Positions 42,820 to 54,066 are shown, counted from the first letter of the stretch. The stretch is DNA of 64,000 nucleotides from Bacteroidales bacterium (GCA_028709215.1 JAQVXI010000001.1:310537-374536), one strand, 5' to 3'. Numbers and translations are program-made. The notes: generated by a model from the letters alone, not told the origin.

Positions 42820-43677
42820 ATGAAAAAGAGTACAATGTTGGTGTTGGTGTTGTTGTGTACGGCCGCTTTACGGGCAGAAAACAAGACCGATGTAAGTTTG
42901 AAATTTAGCAAGGCAGAAAAACAAGAAAGCAGTATTTCTTCCGAAACGGGCAATTTGTATCGTCAATTGGCACATCATGGTCCGGCCATTGAAAATGAGT
43001 GGGCCGGTTTCCGTTTGTATTTTGATAACAAGGTTTCGGTGGATGTTTACAACAAAACCCGACCCGGTTTGGAGTTGGCCGTAGGCGGTTGGTATCCCAC
43101 GGTTGAACAGCAAAAAGAAGGTTGGGGGGCCGATCAATACAAAGTAGGCAACACCGTAGGTTGTGGTGGCGTGTGGTTGTGGGACGGAGAGAAGGCGGTT
43201 CAGCTGAATCCCGTTCGCATGCGAACGGCACGTGTAAAAAAAGAAGCCAATTATTCGTACATGGAAATGCTTTCAGAAGGTATTCCTTACAAAGATCGCA
43301 GCATTGACGTGTTGGTTCGTGTGACGGTTTATTCCGGCATTCGGAATGCCAAGGTTGAGGCCTTTGCGCTCACGGATGAACCCGTTCAATTTCTTACCGG
43401 CTTGAATTTTCATAAAACGACAAAAGTGACACAGGGTAAGGGCTATATTTCTTCTTGGGGCATTCATCCGGAAGATGTAGCCGCTTTTCAATTGGAAATC
43501 GGGGCAGCCATTCTCTACGATGCAAACGATTTTGCCGATGTAAAATGGACAGACAAAGAAGTTCAGTTGATATCGAAGCCTACGAAGTATCTTTCTCATT
43601 GGATCGCCACTGCTTGTGAACGTGAGTCAGACCTGAACAGCATGCAACGTTTTAACGCCTATTTGAATGGTTTTTAA
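42820..43677 (+). CDS. DUF4861 family protein, short form, secreted
   Basis: 285 aa; signal peptide; IENEWAGFRLYFDNKVSVDVYNK...WGADQYKVGNTVGCGGVWLW, aligns by eye with the 55979 gene. Confidence 0.75.
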   Translation: MKKSTMLVLVLLCTAALRAENKTDVSLKFSKAEKQESSISSETGNLYRQLAHHGPAIENEWAGFRLYFDNKVSVDVYNKTRPGLELAVGGWYPTVEQQKEGWGADQYKVGNTVGCGGVWLWDGEKAVQLNPVRMRTARVKKEANYSYMEMLSEGIPYKDRSIDVLVRVTVYSGIRNAKVEAFALTDEPVQFLTGLNFHKTTKVTQGKGYISSWGIHPEDVAAFQLEIGAAILYDANDFADVKWTDKEVQLISKPTKYLSHWIATACERESDLNSMQRFNAYLNGF

Positions 43678-43691
43678 GTAGAGTTATTCAT

Positions 43692-43727
43692 AAAAAAAGC
43701 TCGAAGCGCAGTGCTTCGAGCTTTTTT
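43692..43727. terminator. Bidirectional terminator
   Basis: A-tract GCTCGAAGC-GCAGT-GCTTCGAGC T6. Confidence 0.9.
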
Positions 43728-43743
43728 ATGTCTTAAACGGTGG

Positions 43744-45108
43744 TTATTCGTGAACCACATGTCCATTTTTAATTTTGGGTAGGACCTTACTTAAGTAGAT
43801 GTATCCGAGAATGCCTGATAGGAGTGAGCCGGTCAAAACGCCCAATTTGGCATCATTTAATAGGATGGTTCCCACTTCGGGTATGGGACCAAAGGAGAGG
43901 TTGGCCATAAACAACGATACCGTAAATCCAATTCCGCCCAATAGGCTTACACCAAAGAGATTTTTCCAATTCATGCCAAAGGGCATGTGTGCAATTTTTG
44001 TTTGAATGAGTATCCAACTGAAGCCAAATAAGCCGATCACTTTGCCAAACAACAAGCCCATGGCTACCGAAGAGGTTACACCCTGGAAGGCCTCTACACC
44101 TACATTGCCTAAGGTGATGCCCGCATTTGAAAAGGCAAAAAGAGGCATGATGATGTAATTGACTATGGAATGAAGATCATCTTCCAAGCTTTGCAGCGGA
44201 CTGATGACCCGGTCAGAGGCCGATTCGATTTTTTTAAGTACAGAGGTCTGTGTACCGGTCAAAATGATGTTGTTTTCTTGCGTGTCTGGAAAATGTTCCA
44301 AATTACTCCGAATGCTTCGAATGTATTTGCCTACGCCAATGATGGGTTTTGCCGGAACCGTCAGCGCTACCAATACGCCAGAGATGGTGCAATGGATGCC
44401 CGATTCGAGAAAGAAGTGCCACACAACAATGCCCAACAACATGTAAAACAATTTGCTTTGAACACCTCGGAATCCTCCGTATGCCAGAACAAGCAGGATG
44501 CCCAATGCAGGGAGTAAAGACATCCAATTGATGCCTTCGCTGTATGCCAATGCGATGACAATGATACCACCGATGTCATCGGCAACCGCAAACGTGGTAA
44601 GGAATATTTTTAAACTGATGGGAACGCGTTTGCCAAGCAAACTTAGGACGCCGATAGAAAAAGCAATGTCGGTAGCCATGGGAATGGCCGCTCCTTGTTT
44701 GGCCAGTTCGTCGTGACTGGTAAGCAGGTAAATCACAACGGGTACAATCATTCCTCCGACAGCGGCAAAGATGGGAAGTAAGGCCTGACGGAAGCTTGAC
44801 AACTCGCCGACCATAACTTCGCGTTTGATTTCCAGACCAACAGAAAAGAAGAAAATGGTCATCAAAACATCGTTGATGAATTGTCCCAGATTCATTGCTT
44901 CACCATGATGGCTGAACAGATTAAAGGATCCGACTTGCAAGTGCACGGGAACTTCCCACAACGCTTTGTACAAATCTTGCAACGGTGAATTCGCCACAAA
45001 TAAGGCCAACATCGTTACAAACAGCAAGATAACCCCACTATTCATTTTTTCTTTAAAAAAACGTTGAAATGGGGAGAGCAAGGTGGCTCTTTTCTCTACA
45101 TGTTCCAA
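43744..45108 (-). CDS. nhaA: Na+/H+ antiporter NhaA
   Basis: 454 aa; QFINDVLMTIFFFSVGLEIKREVMVGELSSFRQALLPIFAAVGGMIVP; PMATDIAFSIGVLSLLGKRVP. Confidence 0.96.
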   Translation of the reverse strand: MEHVEKRATLLSPFQRFFKEKMNSGVILLFVTMLALFVANSPLQDLYKALWEVPVHLQVGSFNLFSHHGEAMNLGQFINDVLMTIFFFSVGLEIKREVMVGELSSFRQALLPIFAAVGGMIVPVVIYLLTSHDELAKQGAAIPMATDIAFSIGVLSLLGKRVPISLKIFLTTFAVADDIGGIIVIALAYSEGINWMSLLPALGILLVLAYGGFRGVQSKLFYMLLGIVVWHFFLESGIHCTISGVLVALTVPAKPIIGVGKYIRSIRSNLEHFPDTQENNIILTGTQTSVLKKIESASDRVISPLQSLEDDLHSIVNYIIMPLFAFSNAGITLGNVGVEAFQGVTSSVAMGLLFGKVIGLFGFSWILIQTKIAHMPFGMNWKNLFGVSLLGGIGFTVSLFMANLSFGPIPEVGTILLNDAKLGVLTGSLLSGILGYIYLSKVLPKIKNGHVVHE

Positions 45109-45120
45109 TTTGATAAAATT

Positions 45121-46902
45121 TTAGTCCAACTTCAAAACTGCGAGGAAGGCCTTTTGTGGCACTTCGACGTTTCCGATTTGCTTCATGCGCTTTTTGCCTT
45201 TTTTCTGTTTTTCCAGCAGTTTGCGTTTTCGGCTTATATCTCCACCGTAACATTTGGCCGTTACATCTTTTCGTACAGCTTTTACGGTTTCTCTTGCGAT
45301 AATTTTGGCTCCGACAGCGGCTTGAATGGCGATGTCAAATTGCTGTCTTGGGATCAGTTCCTTCAATTTTTCACACATTCTTCTACCCAGCGATTCCGAG
45401 TTGCTGACGTGTGTAAGACAGGACAAGGCATCCACAGACTCACCGTTGAGCAGGATGTCCAATTTGATGAGCTTCGATTCCCGGAAGCCATTGGGATGGT
45501 AATCAAACGAAGCATATCCTTTTGAAATGCTTTTGAGACGATCGTAAAAATCGATGACAATTTCACCCAAGGGCATATCAAAATGGATTTCAACCCGATT
45601 GCCGGAAATGTACTCCTGTTTGACCAATTCGCCGCGTTTGCCCAGGCAAAGGGTCATGATGTTGCCCAAATAATCGGTTGTGGTGATCACGGATGCGCGA
45701 ATATAGGGCTCCTCGATTTTTTCAATGGCCATAAAATCAGGAAGTCCGGACGGGTTGTGTACGTCCAGAATGTCTCCTTTTTTTGTATAGACCATGTACT
45801 GTACGTTGGGAACCGTAGTAATCACGTCCATGTTAAACTCACGCTCCAATCGCTCCTGAACAATTTCCATATGCAGCAGACCAAGAAATCCGCAACGGAA
45901 ACCAAAACCCAAAGCCAGTGAAGACTCCGGTTGGAACGTCAACGAAGCATCGTTCAATTGGAGTTTTTCCAACGAACTTCTTAAATCTTCAAAGTCTTCC
46001 GACTCAATGGGATAGACACCGGCGAAAACCATGGGTTTGACTTCCTGAAATCCGTCGATGATTTTTTCACACGGGCGTTTGACGTGTGTAATGGTATCGC
46101 CGACTTTGACTTCTTTGGATGTTTTAATCCCTGAAATGATGTAACCCACATCCCCGCAACTGAGCGTCTGCTTGGGGGTCATGGTAAATTTTAAAACGCC
46201 GATTTCATCGGCATAGTATTCTTTTTTTGTGGCAAAAAATTTGACAAAATCGTTGCTATGAATGGTACCGTTTACAATTTTAAAATAGGCAATGATGCCC
46301 CGAAACGAATTGAATACCGAATCAAAAATCAACGCTTGCAACGGCGCTTCCGGATCGCCACTGGGGGCCGGTACACGATCAATGATGGCTTCCAGAATCT
46401 CAGGGATGCCTTCGCCGGTTTTGCCGCTGGCGCGGATGATTTCTTCTCTTTTTACACCAAGAAGCTCAATGATTTGATCTTCAACTTCTTCGGGCATGGC
46501 GCTGGGGAGATCGATTTTGTTGAGAACAGGAATGATTTCCAGATCGTTCTCAATGGCCATGTATAAATTGGAAATTGTTTGAGCCTGAATCCCTTGTGAT
46601 GCATCCACAATTAAGAGCGCCCCTTCGCAGGCGGCGATGGAGCGGGATACTTCGTATGAAAAATCCACATGTCCCGGTGTGTCAATCAGATTGAGTTTGT
46701 AGGCCTCATTTTTGTGGATGTAATCCATCTGAATGGCATGACTTTTTATGGTGATTCCCCGTTCTTTTTCGAGGTCCATATTGTCCAGCATCTGGTTTTC
46801 CGTAATTGCCATCGTATGGGTAAACTCCAACAAACGGTCTGCCAACGTGCTTTTGCCGTGGTCAATGTGTGCAATGATGCAAAAATTTCGAATGTGCTTC
46901 AT
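45121..46902 (-). CDS. lepA: Elongation factor 4 (LepA)
   Basis: 593 aa; [62 protein letters not shown]. Confidence 0.97.
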   Translation of the reverse strand: MKHIRNFCIIAHIDHGKSTLADRLLEFTHTMAITENQMLDNMDLEKERGITIKSHAIQMDYIHKNEAYKLNLIDTPGHVDFSYEVSRSIAACEGALLIVDASQGIQAQTISNLYMAIENDLEIIPVLNKIDLPSAMPEEVEDQIIELLGVKREEIIRASGKTGEGIPEILEAIIDRVPAPSGDPEAPLQALIFDSVFNSFRGIIAYFKIVNGTIHSNDFVKFFATKKEYYADEIGVLKFTMTPKQTLSCGDVGYIISGIKTSKEVKVGDTITHVKRPCEKIIDGFQEVKPMVFAGVYPIESEDFEDLRSSLEKLQLNDASLTFQPESSLALGFGFRCGFLGLLHMEIVQERLEREFNMDVITTVPNVQYMVYTKKGDILDVHNPSGLPDFMAIEKIEEPYIRASVITTTDYLGNIMTLCLGKRGELVKQEYISGNRVEIHFDMPLGEIVIDFYDRLKSISKGYASFDYHPNGFRESKLIKLDILLNGESVDALSCLTHVSNSESLGRRMCEKLKELIPRQQFDIAIQAAVGAKIIARETVKAVRKDVTAKCYGGDISRKRKLLEKQKKGKKRMKQIGNVEVPQKAFLAVLKLD

Positions 46903-47015
46903 TTAAGAAAGTCGCATTATATATGTTAAGTGGCGCAAATTTACACTATTTCATGTGAAGACCACCCATTTGACTTCATTATTTTTGTACTTTTGTATAA
47001 ACGACAGCAAAACTC

Positions 47016-49232
47016 ATGACCGTAGCAGAAGCTCAAAATTTATACACTCGCATCGTCGATCAGGTCCTGCATCAGCAAATGCGGGAAGCCTTCGTCAATC
47101 TTAGTTTTTTGATTCAACAAAACGGATATGGTTTGGCCTACGACAAGTTGAGTGAATTAGAAAACAACTATCGCATGTTTCTTCGTTTCAAGCTGGAAGG
47201 CTACGAAGATCCCGGGCGGGATAAAGTGTTTTCAGATTTAAGAAGACATTGTTTGGAACTGGCCGATGATGCCTTTCGCCGTTGGATGAATGTCCGTTCC
47301 CCACATTTGTATTACGAACAACTTCGTCTTCACCGGGATGAAGCCTTGAAGGAAATGGACGAGCCCCTGGTGGAAATGAAACAGCTTCTTGAAAAGCAAG
47401 CACTGGTAGACTTGGTTGAGTCGGGCCCTTCCCGTCAGGCTCAATTAAGGCAACTGAAAAAGAAGAGAGAGGAACTGCTGAAAGGCATTTTTACCCACGT
47501 ATGGGTATCGGATCGATGGACGAGTCAGGATCTGGAGCTGTATCGCAAGCGCATGTTGGAATCGGATTTGCAGGTATACGAACGTGCGTTGCTTGTCTCC
47601 GCTCTTTTTTTGGGCTTGCTTCGACATTTTGATGAACATAAACTTCAGTTATTGCTCGATTTAACGGAGATGGAACATCCGGAAATCGGTGAGCGTGCCT
47701 GGGTTGCTTCCGTTCTTTTGTTGTATGTGTACGATGATCGGTTGCCTTTTTTTCCTTCCATTGGCTTAAAAGTAGATGCCATGATGGAAGATCCGACACG
47801 AAAGCAATCCCTGATTCGCGTGTATCGTCAATTGGCACGTGCAAAAAATACCGATCAGGTAACCAAGCGCATGCAAGAAGAGATCCTACCGGAGATGAGC
47901 CGCTTTGGTTCGGCGGTTCAGGATCGTCTGAGTCAGGAGGATTCTGAAGAGGGGGGCAATCCGGATTGGAAAGAAATGATTGAAAATTCAGGTTTTTCAG
48001 AAAAAATGCAGGCTTTCTCCGAAATGCAGTTAGAAGGCATTGATGTGTATATGAGCACGTTTTCCGGTCAGAAGTTTTATCCGTTTTTTCAGGAGCTGTC
48101 CAATTGGTTTCTGCCTTTTCACAAGGATCATACTTCGGTCAATGATTTGTTCGAAGATTCCGCAAACGATATTGCACATATCCTGGAAACCGTTTTGCAG
48201 TCCGGCTTTTTGTGTGCATCCGATAAGTATTCGTTTTGTTTCAACCTCATGCAAATTCCATCGGCTTACCGAGCCTCCATGGCTTCTTCGATGGGTGCTG
48301 AAAGCGATGCGTACGAGGAGTATAAAAAGGCGCAATCTGCCAACAATGCCCGTTTCCATTCGGAGCAAATAACGAATGCCTATATACAGGATTTGTATCG
48401 TTTCTTTCATTTACATCCGCGAAAACGAGATTTTATAAACATCTTTTCGTTTCCACTTGATTTAATCGAAACGAAGCTTTTGGGCAGTTATCTGAATGAA
48501 TCAGAGACCATCCGAATCATGACTGAAGTATATTTTAAAAATAAGCAATATGCACCGGCCCTTCGATTGCTGGATCGATGCTTGCAGGAAGACCCATCCG
48601 ATGCAGAATTGTGGCAAAAAAAAGCATTCTGTTTACAGGAATCCAATCAACGCAGTGAGGCGCTTGAGGCTTATTTACAGGCCGATCTCATTGATCCCAA
48701 TAGTCTTTGGACGTTGAAGCGCATTGCCACTTGTTTGCGCACGAATCAACAACCGTTGAAAGCGTTGGACTATTACAAGCGTGCGGATGCGTTGTCGCCG
48801 GATAATCGTGGACTGATTTTACAAATGGGGCATTGTATGGTCGAAGCAGGTCTTTATTCCGATGCCTTGCAACAATATTTTAAAGCGGAGTTCTTGACTG
48901 AACCCACGATTAAAACATGGCGTCCCATTGCTTGGTGTGCTATGATGTGTCGGAAATTTGAATTGTCTGAAAGCTATTATCAGAAAATTCTGGCCGGTAA
49001 GGCGGATATGGAAGATTATTTGAATGCGGGTCATCTGGAATGGGCTCAAAGCAAACCTTTGTCTGCCATCGACCGCTATCGCAGTGGTATACGAGCGACC
49101 CATACACCGTTTCCTGAATTTTTAGACTTATTTCAACGGGATACAAAATCGTTGATCGAATTGGGTGTCGATCCCAGCGATATTCCTTTTGTCCGGGATG
49201 AACTTTTTTACACGTTACAAGACATCAAATGA
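47016..49232 (+). CDS. Large TPR-repeat protein of unknown function
   Basis: 738 aa; C-terminal TPRs (AELWQKKAFCLQESNQRSEALEAYLQADLIDPNS...). Confidence 0.75.
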   Translation: MTVAEAQNLYTRIVDQVLHQQMREAFVNLSFLIQQNGYGLAYDKLSELENNYRMFLRFKLEGYEDPGRDKVFSDLRRHCLELADDAFRRWMNVRSPHLYYEQLRLHRDEALKEMDEPLVEMKQLLEKQALVDLVESGPSRQAQLRQLKKKREELLKGIFTHVWVSDRWTSQDLELYRKRMLESDLQVYERALLVSALFLGLLRHFDEHKLQLLLDLTEMEHPEIGERAWVASVLLLYVYDDRLPFFPSIGLKVDAMMEDPTRKQSLIRVYRQLARAKNTDQVTKRMQEEILPEMSRFGSAVQDRLSQEDSEEGGNPDWKEMIENSGFSEKMQAFSEMQLEGIDVYMSTFSGQKFYPFFQELSNWFLPFHKDHTSVNDLFEDSANDIAHILETVLQSGFLCASDKYSFCFNLMQIPSAYRASMASSMGAESDAYEEYKKAQSANNARFHSEQITNAYIQDLYRFFHLHPRKRDFINIFSFPLDLIETKLLGSYLNESETIRIMTEVYFKNKQYAPALRLLDRCLQEDPSDAELWQKKAFCLQESNQRSEALEAYLQADLIDPNSLWTLKRIATCLRTNQQPLKALDYYKRADALSPDNRGLILQMGHCMVEAGLYSDALQQYFKAEFLTEPTIKTWRPIAWCAMMCRKFELSESYYQKILAGKADMEDYLNAGHLEWAQSKPLSAIDRYRSGIRATHTPFPEFLDLFQRDTKSLIELGVDPSDIPFVRDELFYTLQDIK

Positions 49233-50101
49233 ACGCAAAAGCTCCGATTTTCGTTGTTTTTCTGATGACTGCATTGCATGCGTATGCGGTCGAATCACAT
49301 ATTTTTCAAGCCCGGTTTTACGCGAATGAATCGCAACCCTATACCCTGAGCCAAACCCATTTTGATCTCCGCAACGGAGACACGATACGGATGGAGCGAT
49401 TGACGATGCAGTTGGATGTACAGGTATCCGATTCCAACGCAATGGGTTACCAAATGGACTGGATGCTTTCGGATTTTAAACTCTCTACCGGTTCGAGTAT
49501 TTTGCATTCGTTGGTCAGTCATTCAACAACGGCACACGTACGTTATTGGATCAATCGATACGGCGTGTTTGCCGAATTTCTAGACTGGTCTCCTCTGAAC
49601 CATTGTTTTGACTCCGCCATGGTGCAAACATTGCTGCCTTATACGAATCGAAGCGACTCCGCTGCTTTGTTGGAAGTACAACGGGTCACCGCTTTTGTAC
49701 AGGCTTTTGCACCAACGGTGTTGAGATCGGTTCATCTGTTTCACCAAGTTTACGGTTTGGGTTATACGCTGCAGGAAACCGTTGATGTCCCCACTACAAT
49801 ACAAGGCTTGACCGGTGATACGGAAATCGAGGGCATCGTACGAAAAAAATTGATTGCAATCGATGCAGAGACCGATGTTGCTGTGCTTTCTACAGCAACC
49901 ATACCCGATTCGACGCAGTGGATCCATTTCCTTCAACAACAAACGATTCCTTATTATCAACCGTTGATTTTAGGCGGTTTTGTAGCGGATCGTTCGTCCG
50001 GGTGGCCCTATTATGTGGTCGAAAATCGTAGTTACGAATTAAATGCGTGGCAGTCCGGTGAAATGCTGGAAGTACGTCACCAACAATACATTCAAGAATA
50101 A
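49229..50101 (+). CDS. Exported hypothetical protein, overlapping the TPR gene
   Basis: 290 aa; signal peptide MNAKAPIFVVFLMTALHAYAVES; ATGA overlap with preceding stop. Confidence 0.65.
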   Translation: MNAKAPIFVVFLMTALHAYAVESHIFQARFYANESQPYTLSQTHFDLRNGDTIRMERLTMQLDVQVSDSNAMGYQMDWMLSDFKLSTGSSILHSLVSHSTTAHVRYWINRYGVFAEFLDWSPLNHCFDSAMVQTLLPYTNRSDSAALLEVQRVTAFVQAFAPTVLRSVHLFHQVYGLGYTLQETVDVPTTIQGLTGDTEIEGIVRKKLIAIDAETDVAVLSTATIPDSTQWIHFLQQQTIPYYQPLILGGFVADRSSGWPYYVVENRSYELNAWQSGEMLEVRHQQYIQE

Positions 50102-50107
50102 ATATCC

Positions 50108-51178
50108 ATGAAAAAAAACATTGAAGTGCTCGATTTTGGACAGTTGCCCGATGGCCGTCCAACACATCTGTACCGTATGACCAATGCCTCCGGTTCGGTT
50201 GTCGAACTTACGGATTACGGTGCTCGCCTGGTGCGGGTGATGGTCCCTGATTCAAGCGGAATCATCACGTCTGTAGTAAAAGGCTATTCTAGTATAGATG
50301 GGTATCTGCAAGATGATGCCTATCTGGGTGCTATTTGCGGACGTTTTGCAAATCGAATAGCAAACGCCCAGTTTGTAGCAGAGGGTGAAACGTATCAACT
50401 GAATGCAAACAATGGTGCGAATAGTTTGCATGGAGGCCCAACGGGCTTTCACAATCAATTGTGGACCCTGGAACATGCCGATGAAGATGAAGTCTTTCTA
50501 ACCTACCATTCGATCGATGGGGAGGAAGGCTTCCCCGGCAACGTTCGGGTTGAATTGCGTTATTTCTGGTCCGAAACCAATGAACTGAGCATTTCGGTCA
50601 ATGCCACTACCGACAAAACTTGTCCGATCAATTTGACCAACCATGCCTATTTTAACTTAGAAGGGAAGGGACTTGTGATGGATCACAGCATGTGCATTCA
50701 TGCCAGTCGGTACATACCGATTCAGCCCGATGCCATCCCGACCGGAGAACTGCGTTTGGTTGGGGGTACTCCTTTTGATTTTGTCGAACCCAAACGCATC
50801 GGGCAAGATTTGAATGCCAGTGACGAACAAATAAAAAATGGAACCGGTTACGATCATTGCTTTGTGATCAACAAAAAAGAATTTGGAGATTTGGCGTTGG
50901 CTGCTGAAGTAAGCGCTCCGGTCAGTGGCATCGGCTTGCGTGTCTTCACGACGCTTCCCGGCCTGCAATTTTACAGTGGAAATTTCTTATCCGGTGCCGT
51001 TGAAAGTCACGAAGGAATGATTTACCAACCCCATCAAGCCTTTTGTCTGGAACCGGAATTCTTCCCCGACAGTCCCAATCAAAGCGGTTTTCCCAACTGT
51101 CTTCTGCGACCGGAAGAAACGTTTGAGCATCTGATGATTTTTCAGTTTTTCAATGCGAAGGAGCTCAATCGTCCATGA
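50108..51178 (+). CDS. galM: Aldose 1-epimerase (cytoplasmic)
   Basis: 356 aa; GAICGRFANRIANAQF, NGANSLHGGPTGFHNQLW, NLTNHAYFNL, PHQAFCLEPEFFPDSPNQ. Confidence 0.93.
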   Translation: MKKNIEVLDFGQLPDGRPTHLYRMTNASGSVVELTDYGARLVRVMVPDSSGIITSVVKGYSSIDGYLQDDAYLGAICGRFANRIANAQFVAEGETYQLNANNGANSLHGGPTGFHNQLWTLEHADEDEVFLTYHSIDGEEGFPGNVRVELRYFWSETNELSISVNATTDKTCPINLTNHAYFNLEGKGLVMDHSMCIHASRYIPIQPDAIPTGELRLVGGTPFDFVEPKRIGQDLNASDEQIKNGTGYDHCFVINKKEFGDLALAAEVSAPVSGIGLRVFTTLPGLQFYSGNFLSGAVESHEGMIYQPHQAFCLEPEFFPDSPNQSGFPNCLLRPEETFEHLMIFQFFNAKELNRP

Positions 51179-51200
51179 TGCCTACGAAGTGAATGGAAAT

Positions 51201-51234
51201 AAAAAAAACGGAGATGAAAGTCTCCGTTTTTTTT
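51201..51234. terminator. Bidirectional terminator
   Basis: A8 CGGAGA-TGAAAG-TCTCCG T8. Confidence 0.9.
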
Positions 51235-51252
51235 ATCGCTGCAGTTGCTTGC

Positions 51253-54066
51253 TTACATACCTCGACCACCCCCGAAGCCGCCTCTTCCGCCACCCCGGCC
51301 ACCTCGGAACATATCCTGAGAGCTGGCACCACCGCCAAAACTGGTGATGCGATAGGTGAAACTGAGCATAAAGTAGGAAGTGAGTGTGTTGTAGCGACTC
51401 AATTGGCGGTAGTTGTCACCAATGCTTTCGCGTACACTCAACTTTTGCTGCAAAATGTCATAAAGACGGAGCGAAACGGTGCCTTTGTTCTTAAAGAGTG
51501 ATTTATCGACCGATGCATTCCAAACCAATTCATCCTGACTAAAGGTGGAATAACCTTCGCGGGTTGTATAGCTGATGTCGTTGGATACGGTAATACTGTG
51601 CGGTAAGTAAAGATTGATGTTTCCAGAACCGGTCCAATCCCAGGTTTCCTGTGTTCTTCCTTCGTTTAGGCTATTGGCGGTATTGTTGTAACGTACCGAT
51701 CCTCGCATGCCAACTTCAATCACATCCGTTGTCAGGGTTAATGAGAGGTTTTCGCTGCCACCCCACGAGTCTGTCGTGCTTAGATAACCCATACGAAGGT
51801 CTCCGTTTTCATCAAAGGGATCCATGGTACCGGTGCGATCCGAGTAACCGTAACGTTTGTTGAAATTCATTTGCGTATTGGTGTTGAAATGCAAGCGATT
51901 CTTAATGATGGGCGTGTTGTACATCAGGTTACCGCTTACATTATAGGGCATGCTTTCTGCGTTGACCGTTTGACGGTATTGCTTTCCGGTTGCGTCGTAT
52001 ATGCTGTTGGATACCAGAGCGTTTTGTGTGATGCCCCCATTCAGACCCGCACTGAAGGAAGAAAACGTAACCGCATTAAAGCTGGAGTACATCAAACGTA
52101 AAGTCTGGTTGAACGAGGGGTTGAGCGTAGGATTTCCTATGGACTCATTCATCAGATTGTCGTTGTTGCGAACCGGCTGCATTTGATCAATGCTCGGCTG
52201 ACTGGTGTTGCCGCGGTAATCCAGTCGAAGAAAGTTTCGACGCGCAAAATTGTAGCGGAATTGAGCCGTAGGAGCCCAGTTGAGTACGGTATTGTTGCGT
52301 TCCATCTCTCCACCATCCATGTAATAGGTGTTGCTGTAGGTCTGAGAGGGCTCGGCACGGAGTCCAAACATATAGTTGTAATTGGCTTCCTGATGACGGA
52401 AGTTTGCTTCTAGTGTCTCGTTAAAGTACTTATTTGTAAAGCGATTGCTGTAGGTTGAGTCCAGTATGTTGTAGTCACTCTCAGTACCCGTCGCTTTATC
52501 GTATTGGAATTTCTCGGAATTGCGTGAGTTGGCTCGCAGATTGGCTGAGATTTCCAGAAAGTTCTTTAGATTCCAAAGGGGTTCCACATAGGAAAAACGT
52601 ACGTTTGCATTGTAGGAATCCGAAACCGTTTGGTTGCGTTGATCGACCAGGGAAGCAGAATCCGGTGTTGTTTTGCTGGAATAGTTGAAGCCGTTGCTTT
52701 CGGAAGTATTCAACGATCCACCGATGTTGATGGTAAACGTACGTCCGCGTTTCTGAGCTGATTTTCGGCTCAAGATGAGGTTCAATCCGGCATTATTACC
52801 CTCACTGACGCTTTCGTTGCGTGAATTACCCCAGCTAATGCTGTCTCCATCTTCAAAATATTCGTAATCACTCCTGCTGTTGGAAATCCCCTCATTAAAA
52901 CCAATGTTGGGTTGTAAAATCAACGTCGTAAGGGTGTCTGGTCTCCATTCCATTTCAAAACGCAGATTGCCCTGCTGGTTTTCGCGCGTTGATTTGGATG
53001 TATTGATGTTGTTGAAGGTGGATCCTTGCAACCAGCTTTCCCGCTCCGATTCGGTAATGGATTCGTTGGTTGAATGATTGTAGGTCGCATCGCCGCCCAT
53101 CAAAAGTGTAGAAGAGAGTTCTGTATTGTTATTGACTCCAATGTTTTGTGTTTCGGTGATGCCGTTTCCTCCACCGCTCATTCCTCCGCGTCCGCGACCA
53201 CTTCGCATGGTGTTGGTGTTGTTTGCGCCTGCGATAAGGGCTGTTTGGGATTCACCGTTCAGAATGTTCACAAATGCATTGGCATCGTATCGCAGATTTC
53301 CATCAATATCGGCACCCGCACCGGCGGTTGCGTTCCCAAAAATACCTTTTTTTCGATTTGCTTTGATCGTAAGGTTGATGATGCGTTCGGTATTGTCGTC
53401 CTCAAATCCGGTCAGTTGGGCCATCTCCGATTTTTGGTCGATGACCTGCACTTTATCGACAATGTCCACCGGAATGTTTTTGGTTGCCATTTGTGTATCT
53501 CCGTCAAAAAACTTTTTACCGTCCACGCGCACTTTGGTGATTTCTTCGCCATTAACGGTTATTTTACCGTCGCTGTCTACGACAACACCCGGTAATTTTT
53601 TCAACAAATCTTCAACGACTGCGTTTTCCGCAACCTTAAAGGCTGCCGTATTGTATTCGATGGTATCACCTTTTACGGTCATTTGTGCTGCCATGCCCCG
53701 TACTTCAACCTCTCCCAGGTTTTGTACATTTTCTTCCAGTAATATATTTTTCAGTAAGAGGTTCTTGTCTTCTACACGGATATTTATATAAGCATTGTTG
53801 TATCCCATATAGCGAACTTCCAGGATGTAGTCTCCTTTTTCAACTTTGGACAGTTGAAAGCTGCCTTTGGCATCGGTTAGCAAACCTTGGACAAGCGCAG
53901 AGTCTGTTTGATTTAAAAGTCGTATGGTCGCCATTTCAATAGCGCCCTCATTGTTTTTGTCCAAGACCTTACCTTGTACATTGTGTTGTGCAAAGAGTGC
54001 TGTTGGTACACTGAGGACCAGGAGCAGCAGAACAGAATACAGCTTTTTCATAGGTGATTTATTCAA
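51253..54066 (-). CDS. Outer-membrane beta-barrel protein with CarboxypepD_reg-like N-terminal domain; Gly/Arg-rich C-terminus
   Basis: 937 aa; MATIRLLNQTDSALVQGLLTDAKGSFQLSKVEKGDYILEVRYMGY; TonB-receptor-like plug; ends GGRGGGRGGFGGGRGM. Confidence 0.88.
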   Translation of the reverse strand: MNKSPMKKLYSVLLLLVLSVPTALFAQHNVQGKVLDKNNEGAIEMATIRLLNQTDSALVQGLLTDAKGSFQLSKVEKGDYILEVRYMGYNNAYINIRVEDKNLLLKNILLEENVQNLGEVEVRGMAAQMTVKGDTIEYNTAAFKVAENAVVEDLLKKLPGVVVDSDGKITVNGEEITKVRVDGKKFFDGDTQMATKNIPVDIVDKVQVIDQKSEMAQLTGFEDDNTERIINLTIKANRKKGIFGNATAGAGADIDGNLRYDANAFVNILNGESQTALIAGANNTNTMRSGRGRGGMSGGGNGITETQNIGVNNNTELSSTLLMGGDATYNHSTNESITESERESWLQGSTFNNINTSKSTRENQQGNLRFEMEWRPDTLTTLILQPNIGFNEGISNSRSDYEYFEDGDSISWGNSRNESVSEGNNAGLNLILSRKSAQKRGRTFTINIGGSLNTSESNGFNYSSKTTPDSASLVDQRNQTVSDSYNANVRFSYVEPLWNLKNFLEISANLRANSRNSEKFQYDKATGTESDYNILDSTYSNRFTNKYFNETLEANFRHQEANYNYMFGLRAEPSQTYSNTYYMDGGEMERNNTVLNWAPTAQFRYNFARRNFLRLDYRGNTSQPSIDQMQPVRNNDNLMNESIGNPTLNPSFNQTLRLMYSSFNAVTFSSFSAGLNGGITQNALVSNSIYDATGKQYRQTVNAESMPYNVSGNLMYNTPIIKNRLHFNTNTQMNFNKRYGYSDRTGTMDPFDENGDLRMGYLSTTDSWGGSENLSLTLTTDVIEVGMRGSVRYNNTANSLNEGRTQETWDWTGSGNINLYLPHSITVSNDISYTTREGYSTFSQDELVWNASVDKSLFKNKGTVSLRLYDILQQKLSVRESIGDNYRQLSRYNTLTSYFMLSFTYRITSFGGGASSQDMFRGGRGGGRGGFGGGRGM

